Below, piece by piece: positions 1 to 8,295 of a DNA stretch of 15,552 nt. The notes beneath the pieces were generated by a model that saw nothing but the letters and a program-made list of their open reading frames with translations, was not told the DNA's origin and did not search any database. Location: NCBI GenBank assembly GCA_035437945.1, contig DAOMZG010000101.1, positions 1-15,552 on the forward strand, written 5' to 3'. Position numbers and translations under genes: made by a program. Numbering within the stretch: position 1 is the first letter of the stretch; every line of letters starts with the position of its first letter. This DNA is from UBA9464 sp003445095 (GTDB lineage: Bacteria; Verrucomicrobiota; Verrucomicrobiia; Limisphaerales; UBA9464).

Positions 1-2
1 AC

Positions 3-1220
3 GACAACCCGTACGTCCGCGCTCACGCGGTCTGGCTGCTGGCGCTCGATTCACCCCAGGGAATTTCCCGTGTCGCGGAATTGCTGAAGGACCGGAATCC
101 GCAGACTCGCGTGGTCGCCTTCCGGGCACTCCGCCGAGCGGCCGAAGAAAAGCGAGTCACCGCGAACCAGTCGCCGGAGCGAGTGCCGGGAACGCACGAA
201 TACTTCATGGCGACCGCCCGCCAGCTCGCCAGCGATGCCTCGCCGGCAGTGCGCCGCGAGGTAGCGGTCGCGATGCGGGATATTTCGGCTAGTGAGTCGC
301 AGGATATCCTAGTGACGCTCGCCCGAAAGTTTGACGGACAGGATCGCACTTATCTGGAGGCATGGGGCACAGGAGCTAAGGGCAAGGAATCTCAAATGTA
401 TGACGCGATCAAACCAGCGTTGGGCAAATCCGATCCGACGCAGTGGTCCCCGCAGTTCGCGTGGCTCGCGTGGCGACTGTACCCGCCGCAGAGCGTCGCC
501 GACTTCAAGACCCGGGCGCTCGCTTCTTCCCTGAGCGACTCTGATCGCAAGCGGGCGTTGACTGCGATCGGTTACAACTCCACTCAGGACGCTGCCGACG
601 CCATGCTCGAAGTCGCCGCGAAGACGGACAAGACGGTAAGGGCCGAAGCGCTGTGGTGGCTGTTGAATCGAAAGGATTCGACTTGGCGAGAATTTGGCGT
701 GAACGAAGCGCTCAAGGCCCGCGGTGTCTACGACCCCGACAACGTCGAACTTATCGAGGCGACCATTCCGGTGCCGGAGGCCCCGAAGTTTACGGCGGCG
801 GACGCGCTGGTGTTGAAGGGGAACGTCAAACGCGGCGAAGGGAAGTTCACCGCCGCCTGCACGAGCTGTCATCGGGTTGGCGACACGGGCGCGGAATACG
901 CGCCCAACCTCACCGGCTGGGCGCAACGTCAGACCACTGAAGTGTTCCTCAATTCGGTAATTAATCCGAGCGCTGACATCGCGAGCGGTTTCGCCGGCAC
1001 TGAGATCAAGACCAAGGACGGAATCGTGCTTCAGGGCCTGGTCCTGTCCGAAGGCGATCCGCTGATTGTGCAATCCGCCAGCGGGATGACGCAGACCGTG
1101 CCGAAGAATCGAATCGAATCCCGCAAACGATTGGAGCGGTCGCTCATGATGAGCGCCGACCAGCTTGGTTTGACCGCGCAAGACCTGGCCGACATCCAAG
1201 CGTATTTGAGGACGAAATAG
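3..1220 (+). CDS. HEAT-repeat protein with C-terminal PVC-type heme-binding (CxxCH) domain, 5'-truncated
   Basis: The frame is open from base 3, so the start lies left of the window; 405 residues are visible. The N-terminal part has HEAT-like helical repeats, for example 'NPYVRAHAVWLLAL', 'NPQTRVVAFRALRRA' and 'SPAVRREVAVAMRDI'. The last ~130 residues match the Planctomycetes/Verrucomicrobia heme domain (TIGR02603 type): a GEGKFTAACTSCHRVG segment with CxxCH at 858-872, then 'GAEYAPNLTGWAQR', 'SVINPSADIASGF', a small beta domain with 'GIVLQGLVLSEGD', and 'LTAQDLADIQAYLRTK' at the end. In this family the cysteines bind c-type heme covalently, and full-length proteins usually carry an N-terminal PQQ/NHL-type dehydrogenase beta-propeller; that part is not visible here. 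It probably acts in the periplasm in electron transfer from sugar or alcohol oxidation (family knowledge, substrate unknown). A TTG at 81 is only an internal codon. Confidence 0.9.
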   Translation, partial: DNPYVRAHAVWLLALDSPQGISRVAELLKDRNPQTRVVAFRALRRAAEEKRVTANQSPERVPGTHEYFMATARQLASDASPAVRREVAVAMRDISASESQDILVTLARKFDGQDRTYLEAWGTGAKGKESQMYDAIKPALGKSDPTQWSPQFAWLAWRLYPPQSVADFKTRALASSLSDSDRKRALTAIGYNSTQDAADAMLEVAAKTDKTVRAEALWWLLNRKDSTWREFGVNEALKARGVYDPDNVELIEATIPVPEAPKFTAADALVLKGNVKRGEGKFTAACTSCHRVGDTGAEYAPNLTGWAQRQTTEVFLNSVINPSADIASGFAGTEIKTKDGIVLQGLVLSEGDPLIVQSASGMTQTVPKNRIESRKRLERSLMMSADQLGLTAQDLADIQAYLRTK

Positions 1221-1291
1221 TCTCGCTCGGGAAGTCCACCTGAATTGCTGCGGCCTTCACGAACGCAGCCTAATTAACGACGACGCTCGCG

Positions 1292-1312
1292 CCTGCGAAT
1301 GACATTCGCAGG
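1292..1312. repeat. 21-bp palindrome with 10-bp arms
   Basis: The left arm CCTGCGAATG and right arm CATTCGCAGG are exact reverse complements around a single A. As RNA or single-stranded DNA this could form an 8-bp stem with a 5-base loop. It lies 71 bases after the stop of the heme-protein gene. No T-run follows (AACATTCC), so a classic intrinsic terminator is not supported. It could be an operator, a Rho-independent-like stem without a U tract, or a REP-like element. Confidence 0.55.
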
Positions 1313-1360
1313 AACATTCCCCGGCTGCGCCCCATGAAATCAGCCCTGACGAGCGGGGAA

Positions 1361-1373
1361 GGCGCAGTGCGCC
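1361..1373. repeat. 13-bp palindrome GGCGCA-G-TGCGCC
   Basis: Exact 6-bp arms surround one central G. It lies 48 bases after the larger palindrome with the same one-base-centre design, and about 75 bases before the CotH gene. In GC-rich DNA a 6-bp palindrome can occur by chance; it is noted because of the pairing with 1292-1312. Confidence 0.35.
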
Positions 1374-1446
1374 ATCTCTACCATGTGTTCGATCGACCGA
1401 GGCGGCCTGGGACTTGCTTGCCCGGGAGGCGATCCGCACGTTCAAG

Positions 1447-4400
1447 ATGTTCATGAAGTTTCGTTGGATTTTGGTACTCGCGTTCTTGGTCGTCTCCGTC
1501 CGGGCGGCCATCCAAGCGCCAGTGATCAACGAGATCCACCATTCGCCCGATGTGAAGCAGGAGGCGGTCGAATTCATCGAATTCTACTCTCCCCTAGATC
1601 AGGAAATGAACTTGTCGGGCTGGTCTCTCTCCGGCGGCGTGGATTTTATCTTTCCGCCGGGAACCACGATTGGCCCTCACGAATATCTGGTCGTCGCCCA
1701 GAATCCGGACGCATTGGCCGCCAAGTTTGGAGTGACCAACGCACTCGGCCCTTGGACCGGACGTCTAGCGGGCGAAGGCGAACGGGTCCGTTTGCGCGAT
1801 CCCGCGGGCGAGGTGCTCGACGAGGTTGACTACCAGCTCGGGTTTCCTTGGCCCACCGTTGGTGATCAACCGGGGTACTCCCTGGAACTGATCAATCCGG
1901 CTCTCGATAACAGCCTCGGCGGCCACTGGCGTTCCTCCGTGGTCGGAACTCCAACCCCGGTCGTCTCGTCGGTCTTCGGTGCCGGAGCAGAATGGCGTTA
2001 TTTCAAGGGGACACAGGCTCCACCGGTCAATTGGGCTGAATCCTCCTTCAATGACGGCGGTTGGCAGAGCGGAAACGGGCCTCTCGGTTACGATCCGGCC
2101 GTTCGGTTGGGAACCGAGTTGGCCGACATGCGTGGCGCCTATACGCAGTTCTTCCTCCGACGCGAATTCACCGTGACGGACGCCGAGGCGATTAGCGGCA
2201 TCCGCTTGGAAGCCTTGTATGATGATGGCTTCAAGGTCTGGCTGAATGGAACACTGGTGCTGACCAAGGCCATGAATGCGGCCGAGGTGCCGTTCGAGGC
2301 AACGGCGACGGGCAACGCGCGCGAAAACGACGATTACGAGCGCTTCGAGATTTCGCTCCCGCGCGGCTCGCTGCGGGAGGGATCGAATACGCTTGCCGTA
2401 CAGGTCGCCAATATCAGCCGGCAAAACAGTTCCGACTGCTTTTTCGATGCGCGGCTGTCTACTTTAGTGGGTCCGACCGGTCGCGGACCGACGCCAGGCC
2501 AACCCAACGTCGTCTTCGCCACCAACGCGCCGCCGGCGGTCCGCCAAGTTCGGCACGATCCTCAAGAACCTCGGAGCGGCGAGCCAGTCACGATTTCGGC
2601 GCGGATTACCGACCCGGATGGCGTGGCCGAAGTAGCGCTGGAGTATCAGGTCGTGGCTCCGGGGGCGTATGTCCGTTTCGACGAGCCTTCCTTCTCCCAA
2701 GGGTGGTTGACCTTGGCCATGGAGCCCTCCGCAGCCGATACCAACCTGTTCACTGTTCAACTTCCTTCGTCCGCACTTCGCCATCGCCATCTCATTCGTT
2801 ACCGAATCGACGCTCGCGACGCGAGGGGCGCCGCAGTTCAAGTTCCTTATCCGGACGATCCCCAATCAAATTTTGCCCTCTTCGTGTACGACGGAGTGCC
2901 CGCATGGAACGGCGCCGTCCGTCCCGGCTCGACCAGCTCTCTCGGGGCACCCTTCACCGTCGAAGCGGCCGAGATGAATCGTCTGCCCGTCTATCACCTG
3001 ATCGCGCATCGCCAGGATGTAGAAGATGAGACTTGGCTCGATCGCTCCCACGGAGATGAGTATTTTTGGACGGGCACCTTGGTGTATCACGGCGAGGTCT
3101 ACGATCACATTCGCTTTCGTCCTCGGGGTGGGGTGTGGCGTTATGCGATGGGGAAGAACATGTGGAAGTTCGACTTCAATCGAGGTCATGACTTTCAGGC
3201 CCGCGACAATTGGGGTCGGCCCTTTGGCACTCCCTGGGCGAAACTGAATCTGGGGGCCTGTATACAACAGGGCGACACCCAGCATCGGGGCGAACAGGGA
3301 ATGTTCGAAAGCGTGGGATTTCGGCTGCTTCAGTTGGCCGGAGTTCCGGCGTCCCACTCCACGTTCGTCCAGTTCCGCATTGTGGATCAGCCGGAAGAGG
3401 CCGTTCGCGACGACCAATTTGGTGGAGACTTTTGGGGACTTTATTTGGCCATCGAACAAATGGACGGCCGATTTCTCGACGAGCACGGCCTCCCTGATGG
3501 GAACCTCTACAAAATGGAAGCAGGGACGGGTGAACCCAACAATCTCGGCCCAGGCGGCCCGGTCGATGCCTCCGATCTATCCGCCTTTCAAGCCGCGTAC
3601 TCGAGCCCGGATTCTGACTCGCTGCCGGAGTCGTGGTGGCGATCACACTTCGATTTGCCGACTTACTTCTCGTACCAAACTATCGTCCAAGCGATCCACC
3701 ATTACGACATCGCGAACGGGAAAAACTACTTCTACTACCACAACCCCGTCGATGGGCGATGGACGGAGTTACCTTGGGACTTAGACCTGACCTGGGCCGA
3801 CAACATGTACCAGTCCGGGTACACGGGAGGCGATGAGCCATTTAAGAGTCGGGTGCTTTCCGACTTCGAGAGTAATCCGAAATATCCGGCGATCGCCCGC
3901 GAGTTCCGGAACCGAGTTCGGGAGGTTCGGGACCTGTTGTGGAATTCGGACGAAGCGTATCGACTGATTGATGAATACGCGCTGCGGCTTCGCGGAACGA
4001 ACACCTTTAGCTTCATCGACGCCGACCGCGCCCAATGGGATTACAACCCGCTCATGATCGATACGAGCATCGTTCAGGAAGGTAAGGCTGGCCAAGGACG
4101 CTTTTACCGATTCGGCCTGTATTCGGGTATTCCCCGAACATTCGAAGCGGTGCGAACGATCATGAAGCGATACGTCGATTACCGCGCTTCCAACCCGACC
4201 TTCTCGCTCGATCAGCTGAGTGCCGAGCCAGGGTTACCGGAGCGTCCCACCTTGACTTACACAGGTCCGTCTGGATTCCCACTCAATCGCTTGAAGTATA
4301 CCGCGAGCGCGTTCACCGGAAGCGGCTCGGCTCGGTCCATCCGATGGCGAGTAGGAGAGATTAGCAGACGGGACCATCCTGGCTATCGACCGGAGGAGCC

Positions 4401-5292
4401 GATGCGTTATGAGATCGAGGCTATTTGGGATTCGGGCGAACAGCTGCCTGAGGTTACCGAAATCACCGTGCCGGCAGGATTCCTCCGCGCGGGGCATTTG
4501 TACCGTGCGCGAGTCCGCTACACCGATGATCTGGGGCGAACCAGCCATTGGTCGCTTCCCGTGGAATTCACGGCCGGACCCACGGAGCAAACCGCGCTAT
4601 TGCTCGAGCATCTGCAGGTTACCGAAATCATGTATAACCCACCCGCTGAAGGCTTCGAATTCGTCGAGCTCCACAACGCGAGTTCAACCGAGCCGCTGCC
4701 GTTGAGTGGTGTGACGTTTACGGCCGGCATCGACTATACGTTTTCCGATAGCGCAACCATTCCAACCAACGGCTACGCCGTGCTGATCCGCACGACCAAT
4801 ACTCCGGCCTTCCGGAAGTACCACGGGCTGGGAGCGGATACTTTGCTCTTCGGACCCTACGAAGGGGCCTTAGACAACGGCGGCGAGACGTTGACCCTGG
4901 CAGCATCCGTCGGCGGTCCCACCGTCTTTTCTGGGCACTTTCGCGACGATCCACCCTGGCCAACCGAACCTGACGGCCAAGGCTTTTCGCTCGTGGTGCG
5001 AGAGGAGGGCTTGGCCGATCCCTCGGAGCCCCGTCATTGGCGACGGAGCACGCTTCGGAATGGATCCCCCGGACAAGTCGATCCGCCTCCACCGGTAGTT
5101 GCGGTCGCGGGCTTTGAGGCAGGAAGTGCTCCGGAAATCCAAATCACGACGGGTCCAAGCACGCCGTGGGTGCTTGAGGCATCGAGTGATCTGGAAAACT
5201 GGACCCAGGTCGAACGATTCGTCGGATCCGCCACCTACCACGTGCCACTCGGCGCCACCGAACCGCAATTTTTTCGACCGGTGTTTGAATGA
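1447..5292 (+). CDS. Secreted CotH-kinase-family protein with two lamin-tail domains
   Basis: This 1281-residue protein starts at ATG 1447 (or 1453), where MFMKFRWILVLAFLVVSVRA forms a good signal peptide; a TTG at 1414 would spoil it. Domains, approximate residues: LTD 1 at 25-150 ('PVINEIHHSP', 'EFIEFYSP', 'LSGWSLSGG'); a beta-sandwich 183-338 ('WAESSFNDGGW', 'LYDDGFKVWLNG'); an Ig/Fn3-like segment 365-448; a CotH-like kinase domain 510-800 ('RFRPRGG' near 557, 'WGLYLAIEQMDGRFLDEHG' near 665, 'HHYDIANGKNYFYYHN', 'ELPWDLDLTWADN' near 774); an Fn3-like segment 935-1050; LTD 2 at 1057-1155 ('VTEIMYNPP', 'EFVELHNAS'); and a C-terminal module 'WVLEASSDLENWTQV' seen in many verrucomicrobial secreted proteins. 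CotH proteins are atypical kinases, in Bacillus phosphorylating spore-coat proteins; the RPRGG and DLD segments are kept, so activity is plausible. The substrate is unknown. It converges on the synthetase gene with only 25 bases between stops. Confidence 0.9.
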   Translation: MFMKFRWILVLAFLVVSVRAAIQAPVINEIHHSPDVKQEAVEFIEFYSPLDQEMNLSGWSLSGGVDFIFPPGTTIGPHEYLVVAQNPDALAAKFGVTNALGPWTGRLAGEGERVRLRDPAGEVLDEVDYQLGFPWPTVGDQPGYSLELINPALDNSLGGHWRSSVVGTPTPVVSSVFGAGAEWRYFKGTQAPPVNWAESSFNDGGWQSGNGPLGYDPAVRLGTELADMRGAYTQFFLRREFTVTDAEAISGIRLEALYDDGFKVWLNGTLVLTKAMNAAEVPFEATATGNARENDDYERFEISLPRGSLREGSNTLAVQVANISRQNSSDCFFDARLSTLVGPTGRGPTPGQPNVVFATNAPPAVRQVRHDPQEPRSGEPVTISARITDPDGVAEVALEYQVVAPGAYVRFDEPSFSQGWLTLAMEPSAADTNLFTVQLPSSALRHRHLIRYRIDARDARGAAVQVPYPDDPQSNFALFVYDGVPAWNGAVRPGSTSSLGAPFTVEAAEMNRLPVYHLIAHRQDVEDETWLDRSHGDEYFWTGTLVYHGEVYDHIRFRPRGGVWRYAMGKNMWKFDFNRGHDFQARDNWGRPFGTPWAKLNLGACIQQGDTQHRGEQGMFESVGFRLLQLAGVPASHSTFVQFRIVDQPEEAVRDDQFGGDFWGLYLAIEQMDGRFLDEHGLPDGNLYKMEAGTGEPNNLGPGGPVDASDLSAFQAAYSSPDSDSLPESWWRSHFDLPTYFSYQTIVQAIHHYDIANGKNYFYYHNPVDGRWTELPWDLDLTWADNMYQSGYTGGDEPFKSRVLSDFESNPKYPAIAREFRNRVREVRDLLWNSDEAYRLIDEYALRLRGTNTFSFIDADRAQWDYNPLMIDTSIVQEGKAGQGRFYRFGLYSGIPRTFEAVRTIMKRYVDYRASNPTFSLDQLSAEPGLPERPTLTYTGPSGFPLNRLKYTASAFTGSGSARSIRWRVGEISRRDHPGYRPEEPMRYEIEAIWDSGEQLPEVTEITVPAGFLRAGHLYRARVRYTDDLGRTSHWSLPVEFTAGPTEQTALLLEHLQVTEIMYNPPAEGFEFVELHNASSTEPLPLSGVTFTAGIDYTFSDSATIPTNGYAVLIRTTNTPAFRKYHGLGADTLLFGPYEGALDNGGETLTLAASVGGPTVFSGHFRDDPPWPTEPDGQGFSLVVREEGLADPSEPRHWRRSTLRNGSPGQVDPPPPVVAVAGFEAGSAPEIQITTGPSTPWVLEASSDLENWTQVERFVGSATYHVPLGATEPQFFRPVFE

Positions 5293-5317
5293 GCCACCGC
5301 CGTGGAGATGCGTTGTC

Positions 5318-6823
5318 CTACCCCGCGTCCGTTCCGGGATTTTCGCGCAGCCATTCGCGTAACGAAGTCTTCAATAGCTTCCCCGTCGCGTTCCGTGGCA
5401 ACGCCGGCATCGTGATGACTCGACGCGGCAGTTTGTAGTCGGCTAAGCGCTCTTTTAGAAAAGACAACAGCGCCTTCTCGTCCAAATGGCGTCCGTCGTC
5501 GAGCGCCACAAAAGCCACCGGCCGCTCGCCGCGACGTTCGTCCACTTCTCCCACCACGGCGCATTCCTTAATTCCCGGGAACTGATAAACGACTTCTTCA
5601 ATCTCGCGCGGATAAACATTGATGCCATTCGGCTTGAGCATGTCTTTCTTCCGGTCCGTGATGACATAGTATCCATCCGGCCGCCGGTGGCCGATGTCGC
5701 CGGTGCGCAACCAACCATTCACGAGCGTTTCCGCCGTCTTTTCCGGAGCATTCCAGTAGCCGATCATCACGTTGCCACCCCGAACGCAGATCTCGCCGTC
5801 CACCTTATCTTCCAGCATCCGCCCGCCCTCATCCTGCACACTGACCTCGACATCCGGAATCGGCACCCCGATCGTGCCGGGAATCCACGGTCCTTGCACC
5901 GGATTCACCGAGACCACCGGGCTGGCCTCGCTCAGGCCATATCCTTCAATGAGGGGTACCTGCGGATGCCGGGCGTTAAAACCCTTGAGAATCTCCTGGG
6001 GCAACGGACCGGCGCCGCTAATGCACAACCGAAGCGGCAAACGAATCCCGGGCGGAAGGCCACTCAAGGCGCGAAAAATCTGGGCCATGGCAGGGAGGAC
6101 GGTGCCTTCGTTTCCCAACAGTTCTTCCAACATCGCTTTCGGCGGGTGCAACGACTGAATCAGCACGATCGAGCCGCCGACGATCAGCGGTAAGAAGATG
6201 CACACCGTCAGCATGAAACTGTGGAACATCGGGAGGAGCAGAACGATACGATCGACCTCGACGATTTGGAGGATTTGCCGGCACGACTCCACGTTGTGCA
6301 ACAGGTTGCCATGCGTGAGCATTGCGCCTTTGGGGCGACCCGTGGTGCCACTGGTATAGATCAATACCGCCAAGTCCGAGGGCAGTCGCGGCGTCGGCTC
6401 GAACGAAGCCGAACCGCCGCGGTCGAGGTCTTCCGCTCGCAGAATCCTTAGTGTCGGCCGCGTCGCCTGTACGCTCGCGACCGCCTCTTCTGCCGGCTCT
6501 TCGGTGATCAGGACGTTTAGGACCGCATCGTCCACCAGGTAGCCAACCTCGACTGGTTTGAGAAAGCTGTTGATGGGTACGGCCACACCGCCGGCCGCCA
6601 GGATCCCAAACAAGGCGGAGACGAACTCAGGTCGATTGCGCAACCAAATGCCCACCCGATCACCCGGCTTAACCCCGAGCTCCTTCTGCAGCCGCGCGGC
6701 GACGCGTTGCGACTGATCCAGAAAATGCCGGTAACTGAATTGTTCCTTCCCCCAATAAAGGGCGGTTTTGTCCGAATGGGCTGACACTGACGCGGCGAAC
6801 GCCGAAAATAGATCGTTGCTCAT
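5318..6823 (-). CDS. AMP-forming long-chain acyl-CoA synthetase / AMP-binding ligase
   Basis: This 501-residue member of the ANL superfamily makes an acyl-AMP from a carboxylate and ATP, then usually transfers the acyl group to CoA. Visible core motifs: P-loop-like 'YTSGTTGRPKG' at 156-166; 'GYGLSEAS' at 294-301 for adenine binding; 'GWLRTGDIG' at 370-378 with the ribose-binding Asp376; hinge 'DRKKDMLKPNGINVYPREIE' at 390-409; and 'LPRNATGKLLK' with the catalytic Lys482. No membrane segment or signal peptide is seen, so it is cytoplasmic. The motifs and length fit FadD-like fatty acyl-CoA ligases, but chain length cannot be read from sequence. The ATG at 6823 is preceded on the minus strand by GGGTGAG (plus-strand 6832-6838), a moderate ribosome binding site with 8-base spacing. 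It is probably cotranscribed with the uronate-isomerase-like gene upstream. Confidence 0.93.
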   Translation of the reverse strand: MSNDLFSAFAASVSAHSDKTALYWGKEQFSYRHFLDQSQRVAARLQKELGVKPGDRVGIWLRNRPEFVSALFGILAAGGVAVPINSFLKPVEVGYLVDDAVLNVLITEEPAEEAVASVQATRPTLRILRAEDLDRGGSASFEPTPRLPSDLAVLIYTSGTTGRPKGAMLTHGNLLHNVESCRQILQIVEVDRIVLLLPMFHSFMLTVCIFLPLIVGGSIVLIQSLHPPKAMLEELLGNEGTVLPAMAQIFRALSGLPPGIRLPLRLCISGAGPLPQEILKGFNARHPQVPLIEGYGLSEASPVVSVNPVQGPWIPGTIGVPIPDVEVSVQDEGGRMLEDKVDGEICVRGGNVMIGYWNAPEKTAETLVNGWLRTGDIGHRRPDGYYVITDRKKDMLKPNGINVYPREIEEVVYQFPGIKECAVVGEVDERRGERPVAFVALDDGRHLDEKALLSFLKERLADYKLPRRVITMPALPRNATGKLLKTSLREWLRENPGTDAG

Positions 6824-6872
6824 GCAGGGAACTCACCCAATGGAACGGCCCGACTATCCTCGCGTCAAGGAT
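6818..6872 (+). repeat. 55-bp direct repeat, left copy (contig end)
   Basis: This sequence, from GCTCATGCAGGG to GTCAAGGAT, is identical base for base to 6973-7027. It abuts the left edge of the N run. A perfect repeat of exactly 55 bases at both edges of a gap is the pattern left when an assembler using k=55 ends two contigs on the same k-mer and the scaffolder does not merge them. Confidence 0.97.
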
Positions 6873-6972
6873 NNNNNNNNNNNNNNNNNNNNNNNNNNNN
6901 NNNNNNNNNNNNNNNNNNNNNNNNNNNNNNNNNNNNNNNNNNNNNNNNNNNNNNNNNNNNNNNNNNNNNNNN
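6873..6972. other. Scaffold gap of 100 N
   Basis: Exactly 100 unresolved bases, the conventional filler for a gap of unknown size. Because the flanks are the same 55 bases, the gap probably has negative length and the true sequence simply continues. No coding frame should be read through it. Confidence 0.98.
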
Positions 6973-7027
6973 GCTCATGCAGGGAACTCACCCAATGGAA
7001 CGGCCCGACTATCCTCGCGTCAAGGAT
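6973..7027 (+). repeat. 55-bp direct repeat, right copy (contig start)
   Basis: Second copy of the sequence at 6818-6872, starting immediately after the N run. If the copies are collapsed, the distance from the isomerase-like stop (7038) to the synthetase start (6823) is 59 bases. Confidence 0.97.
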
Positions 7028-7037
7028 CCGACCAGAC

Positions 7038-8288
7038 TCATTTTTCCCCGGGCCGTCCGCAGAACTCAGCAAACGCGCCGCCCAGCAGGGCCCGAACGTC
7101 TCGCGCGATCTCCGCGTCCGTCACCGGCCAACTGGCTGCTTCGAGTCCGGCATATTTGGCGGCCAAACATCGGGTTAACTCAGCACGCGTGTGTTTCCAC
7201 TTGTAGATCAATTGGTCCAAGACCCGAGCGTCGCTGTGCTGGGGCGTAAAGCTCGTGCCCAGCAATTCGAGCCGCATGGTCGTAATCTCCCTGATCAACT
7301 GCGGGGTATTGGTAAACCACCAACACCCGAACGGATGCAGGTTCCGAAACTTCCGCGCCAATACCACCAGTTCGTGTTGATTCTCGCGAGCCAAACAAGT
7401 CACGAGGAATTTATTCTGCGGATGCGCCGAACACAGATTTGCGAGCGCACTGAGATCACTGAGGCCGACGCCGTCGCCCGCCATTCGTAGAGCAGGGTTC
7501 ACCGCTCGCTTGACTCCCATCATTAGGGCGAACGGCTGGCCAAAGTCCCGACAGTGCGGCAGCACGACATTTTCGATCAGCCAAGCAGCTTCGGTCTTCG
7601 CCGGAAACTGGAATGTTGGCGGCAGGGAGACCATGCAATAGATCGAGCCGATTCGCTGAGTCCACTCGGCGAGAAAGCGGCGCGCTTCACCCGCGGTCGC
7701 CGCGTTCAATTCGTCCGAGACGGCATAACCCCAGGACCGCAATCGATTCGCCGATGCCGACCAGGCCAGTAGCAGCGGATCAATCCGCAACGCTGACCGG
7801 AACCGAGGGTCTCGCGCTGGGCGTTTCTCCCAGTAAGCCCGCTCTTCGTCATCAAAGGGCGAATTGGTCATGCACACCGAGTCTACGTTCGCTAGCTGCA
7901 GAACACGGTCGACGAAGTCGGCCGGTTTTTGGTCCTGAAACCATCGACGCAACGCCGGCAAGTCGCGCTCGCGCGGGTCGAGTCCGAATGCTTGGAGGGT
8001 GGTTAACACGCCACGACACGCCTCCGAAACCGGTGAGCGTTCAACAAACAAGGTTCGCCAAACCTGCTCTGCTTGCTCGGACTTCGAGGCAGACCAAAAA
8101 CGATCGTACGGCAAATCCGAATAGCGGAAGGACTCACTCACTAGGTAATGATAAATCAGTTGGTCGTCCAATCCCCACAGCAACAGAGATCCGAAGCTCG
8201 GATCGTAGAGATGCGTGTGGATGTCCTGCACCGGGGTCGCGTTGACCACGCGAGCGACCCGTTCGTCCAACGATTCCGCGAGCGGCAT
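7038..8288 (-). CDS. Divergent uronate (glucuronate) isomerase-like amidohydrolase
   Basis: This protein resembles UxaC, the uronate isomerase of the amidohydrolase superfamily that interconverts glucuronate and fructuronate or galacturonate and tagaturonate. The ATG at 8288 gives 416 residues and has GGGAGAG with a 7-base spacer (plus-strand 8296-8302). A longer TTG start at 8429 would add 47 residues without homology and would almost touch the divergent gene. Shared features: 'PVQDIHTHLYDP' with metal-type His24 and His26; 'NVDSVCMTNSPFDDEE' at 134-149; 'HPFGCWWFTN' at 318-327, like the FGSGWWFND segment of E. coli UxaC; and 'SDARVLDQLIYKWKHTR' at 352-368 with Asp353, like TDSRSF. The His of the UxaC HxGxxR segment appears replaced by Met256, and the TTDDP segment by MTNSP. 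The length is below the usual ~470. The fold assignment is good; the reaction is uncertain. No signal peptide is seen, so it is cytoplasmic. Confidence 0.82.
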   Translation of the reverse strand: MPLAESLDERVARVVNATPVQDIHTHLYDPSFGSLLLWGLDDQLIYHYLVSESFRYSDLPYDRFWSASKSEQAEQVWRTLFVERSPVSEACRGVLTTLQAFGLDPRERDLPALRRWFQDQKPADFVDRVLQLANVDSVCMTNSPFDDEERAYWEKRPARDPRFRSALRIDPLLLAWSASANRLRSWGYAVSDELNAATAGEARRFLAEWTQRIGSIYCMVSLPPTFQFPAKTEAAWLIENVVLPHCRDFGQPFALMMGVKRAVNPALRMAGDGVGLSDLSALANLCSAHPQNKFLVTCLARENQHELVVLARKFRNLHPFGCWWFTNTPQLIREITTMRLELLGTSFTPQHSDARVLDQLIYKWKHTRAELTRCLAAKYAGLEAASWPVTDAEIARDVRALLGGAFAEFCGRPGEK

Positions 8289-8295
8289 ATCCGGA

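Larger units (their letters stand above)
1221..1446. other. Intergenic region with two short palindromes
   Basis: This 226-base stretch separates the heme-protein gene from the CotH gene. I see no coding sequence with recognisable homology. It contains two near-perfect inverted repeats (1292-1312 and 1361-1373, listed separately). No convincing -35/-10 pair could be assigned. A GGGAGG at 1424-1429 lies 17 bases before the ATG at 1447, which is too far for a standard ribosome binding site. Confidence 0.5.

Noticed and set aside
309..1199. Minus-strand 296-codon open frame opposite the heme-protein gene
   Set aside because: The plus strand has HEAT repeats and a CxxCH domain in frame; the minus translation is arginine-rich with no family features, a usual GC-rich shadow.
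5486..6193. Plus-strand 235-codon open frame opposite the acyl-CoA synthetase
   Set aside because: The opposite strand carries all ANL motifs; the translation (many His, Arg, Asn) has no recognisable domain.
6818..7027. Flanking 55-base repeats as target-site duplication or att sites of an unresolved mobile element
   Set aside because: The repeat is exactly k-mer sized, sits flush with both contig edges and contains a normal start codon and ribosome binding site; an assembly overlap explains it more simply.
6768..7178. Open frame spanning the N run
   Set aside because: It exists only because unknown codons are read through as X; the flanking sequence is duplicated assembly overlap.
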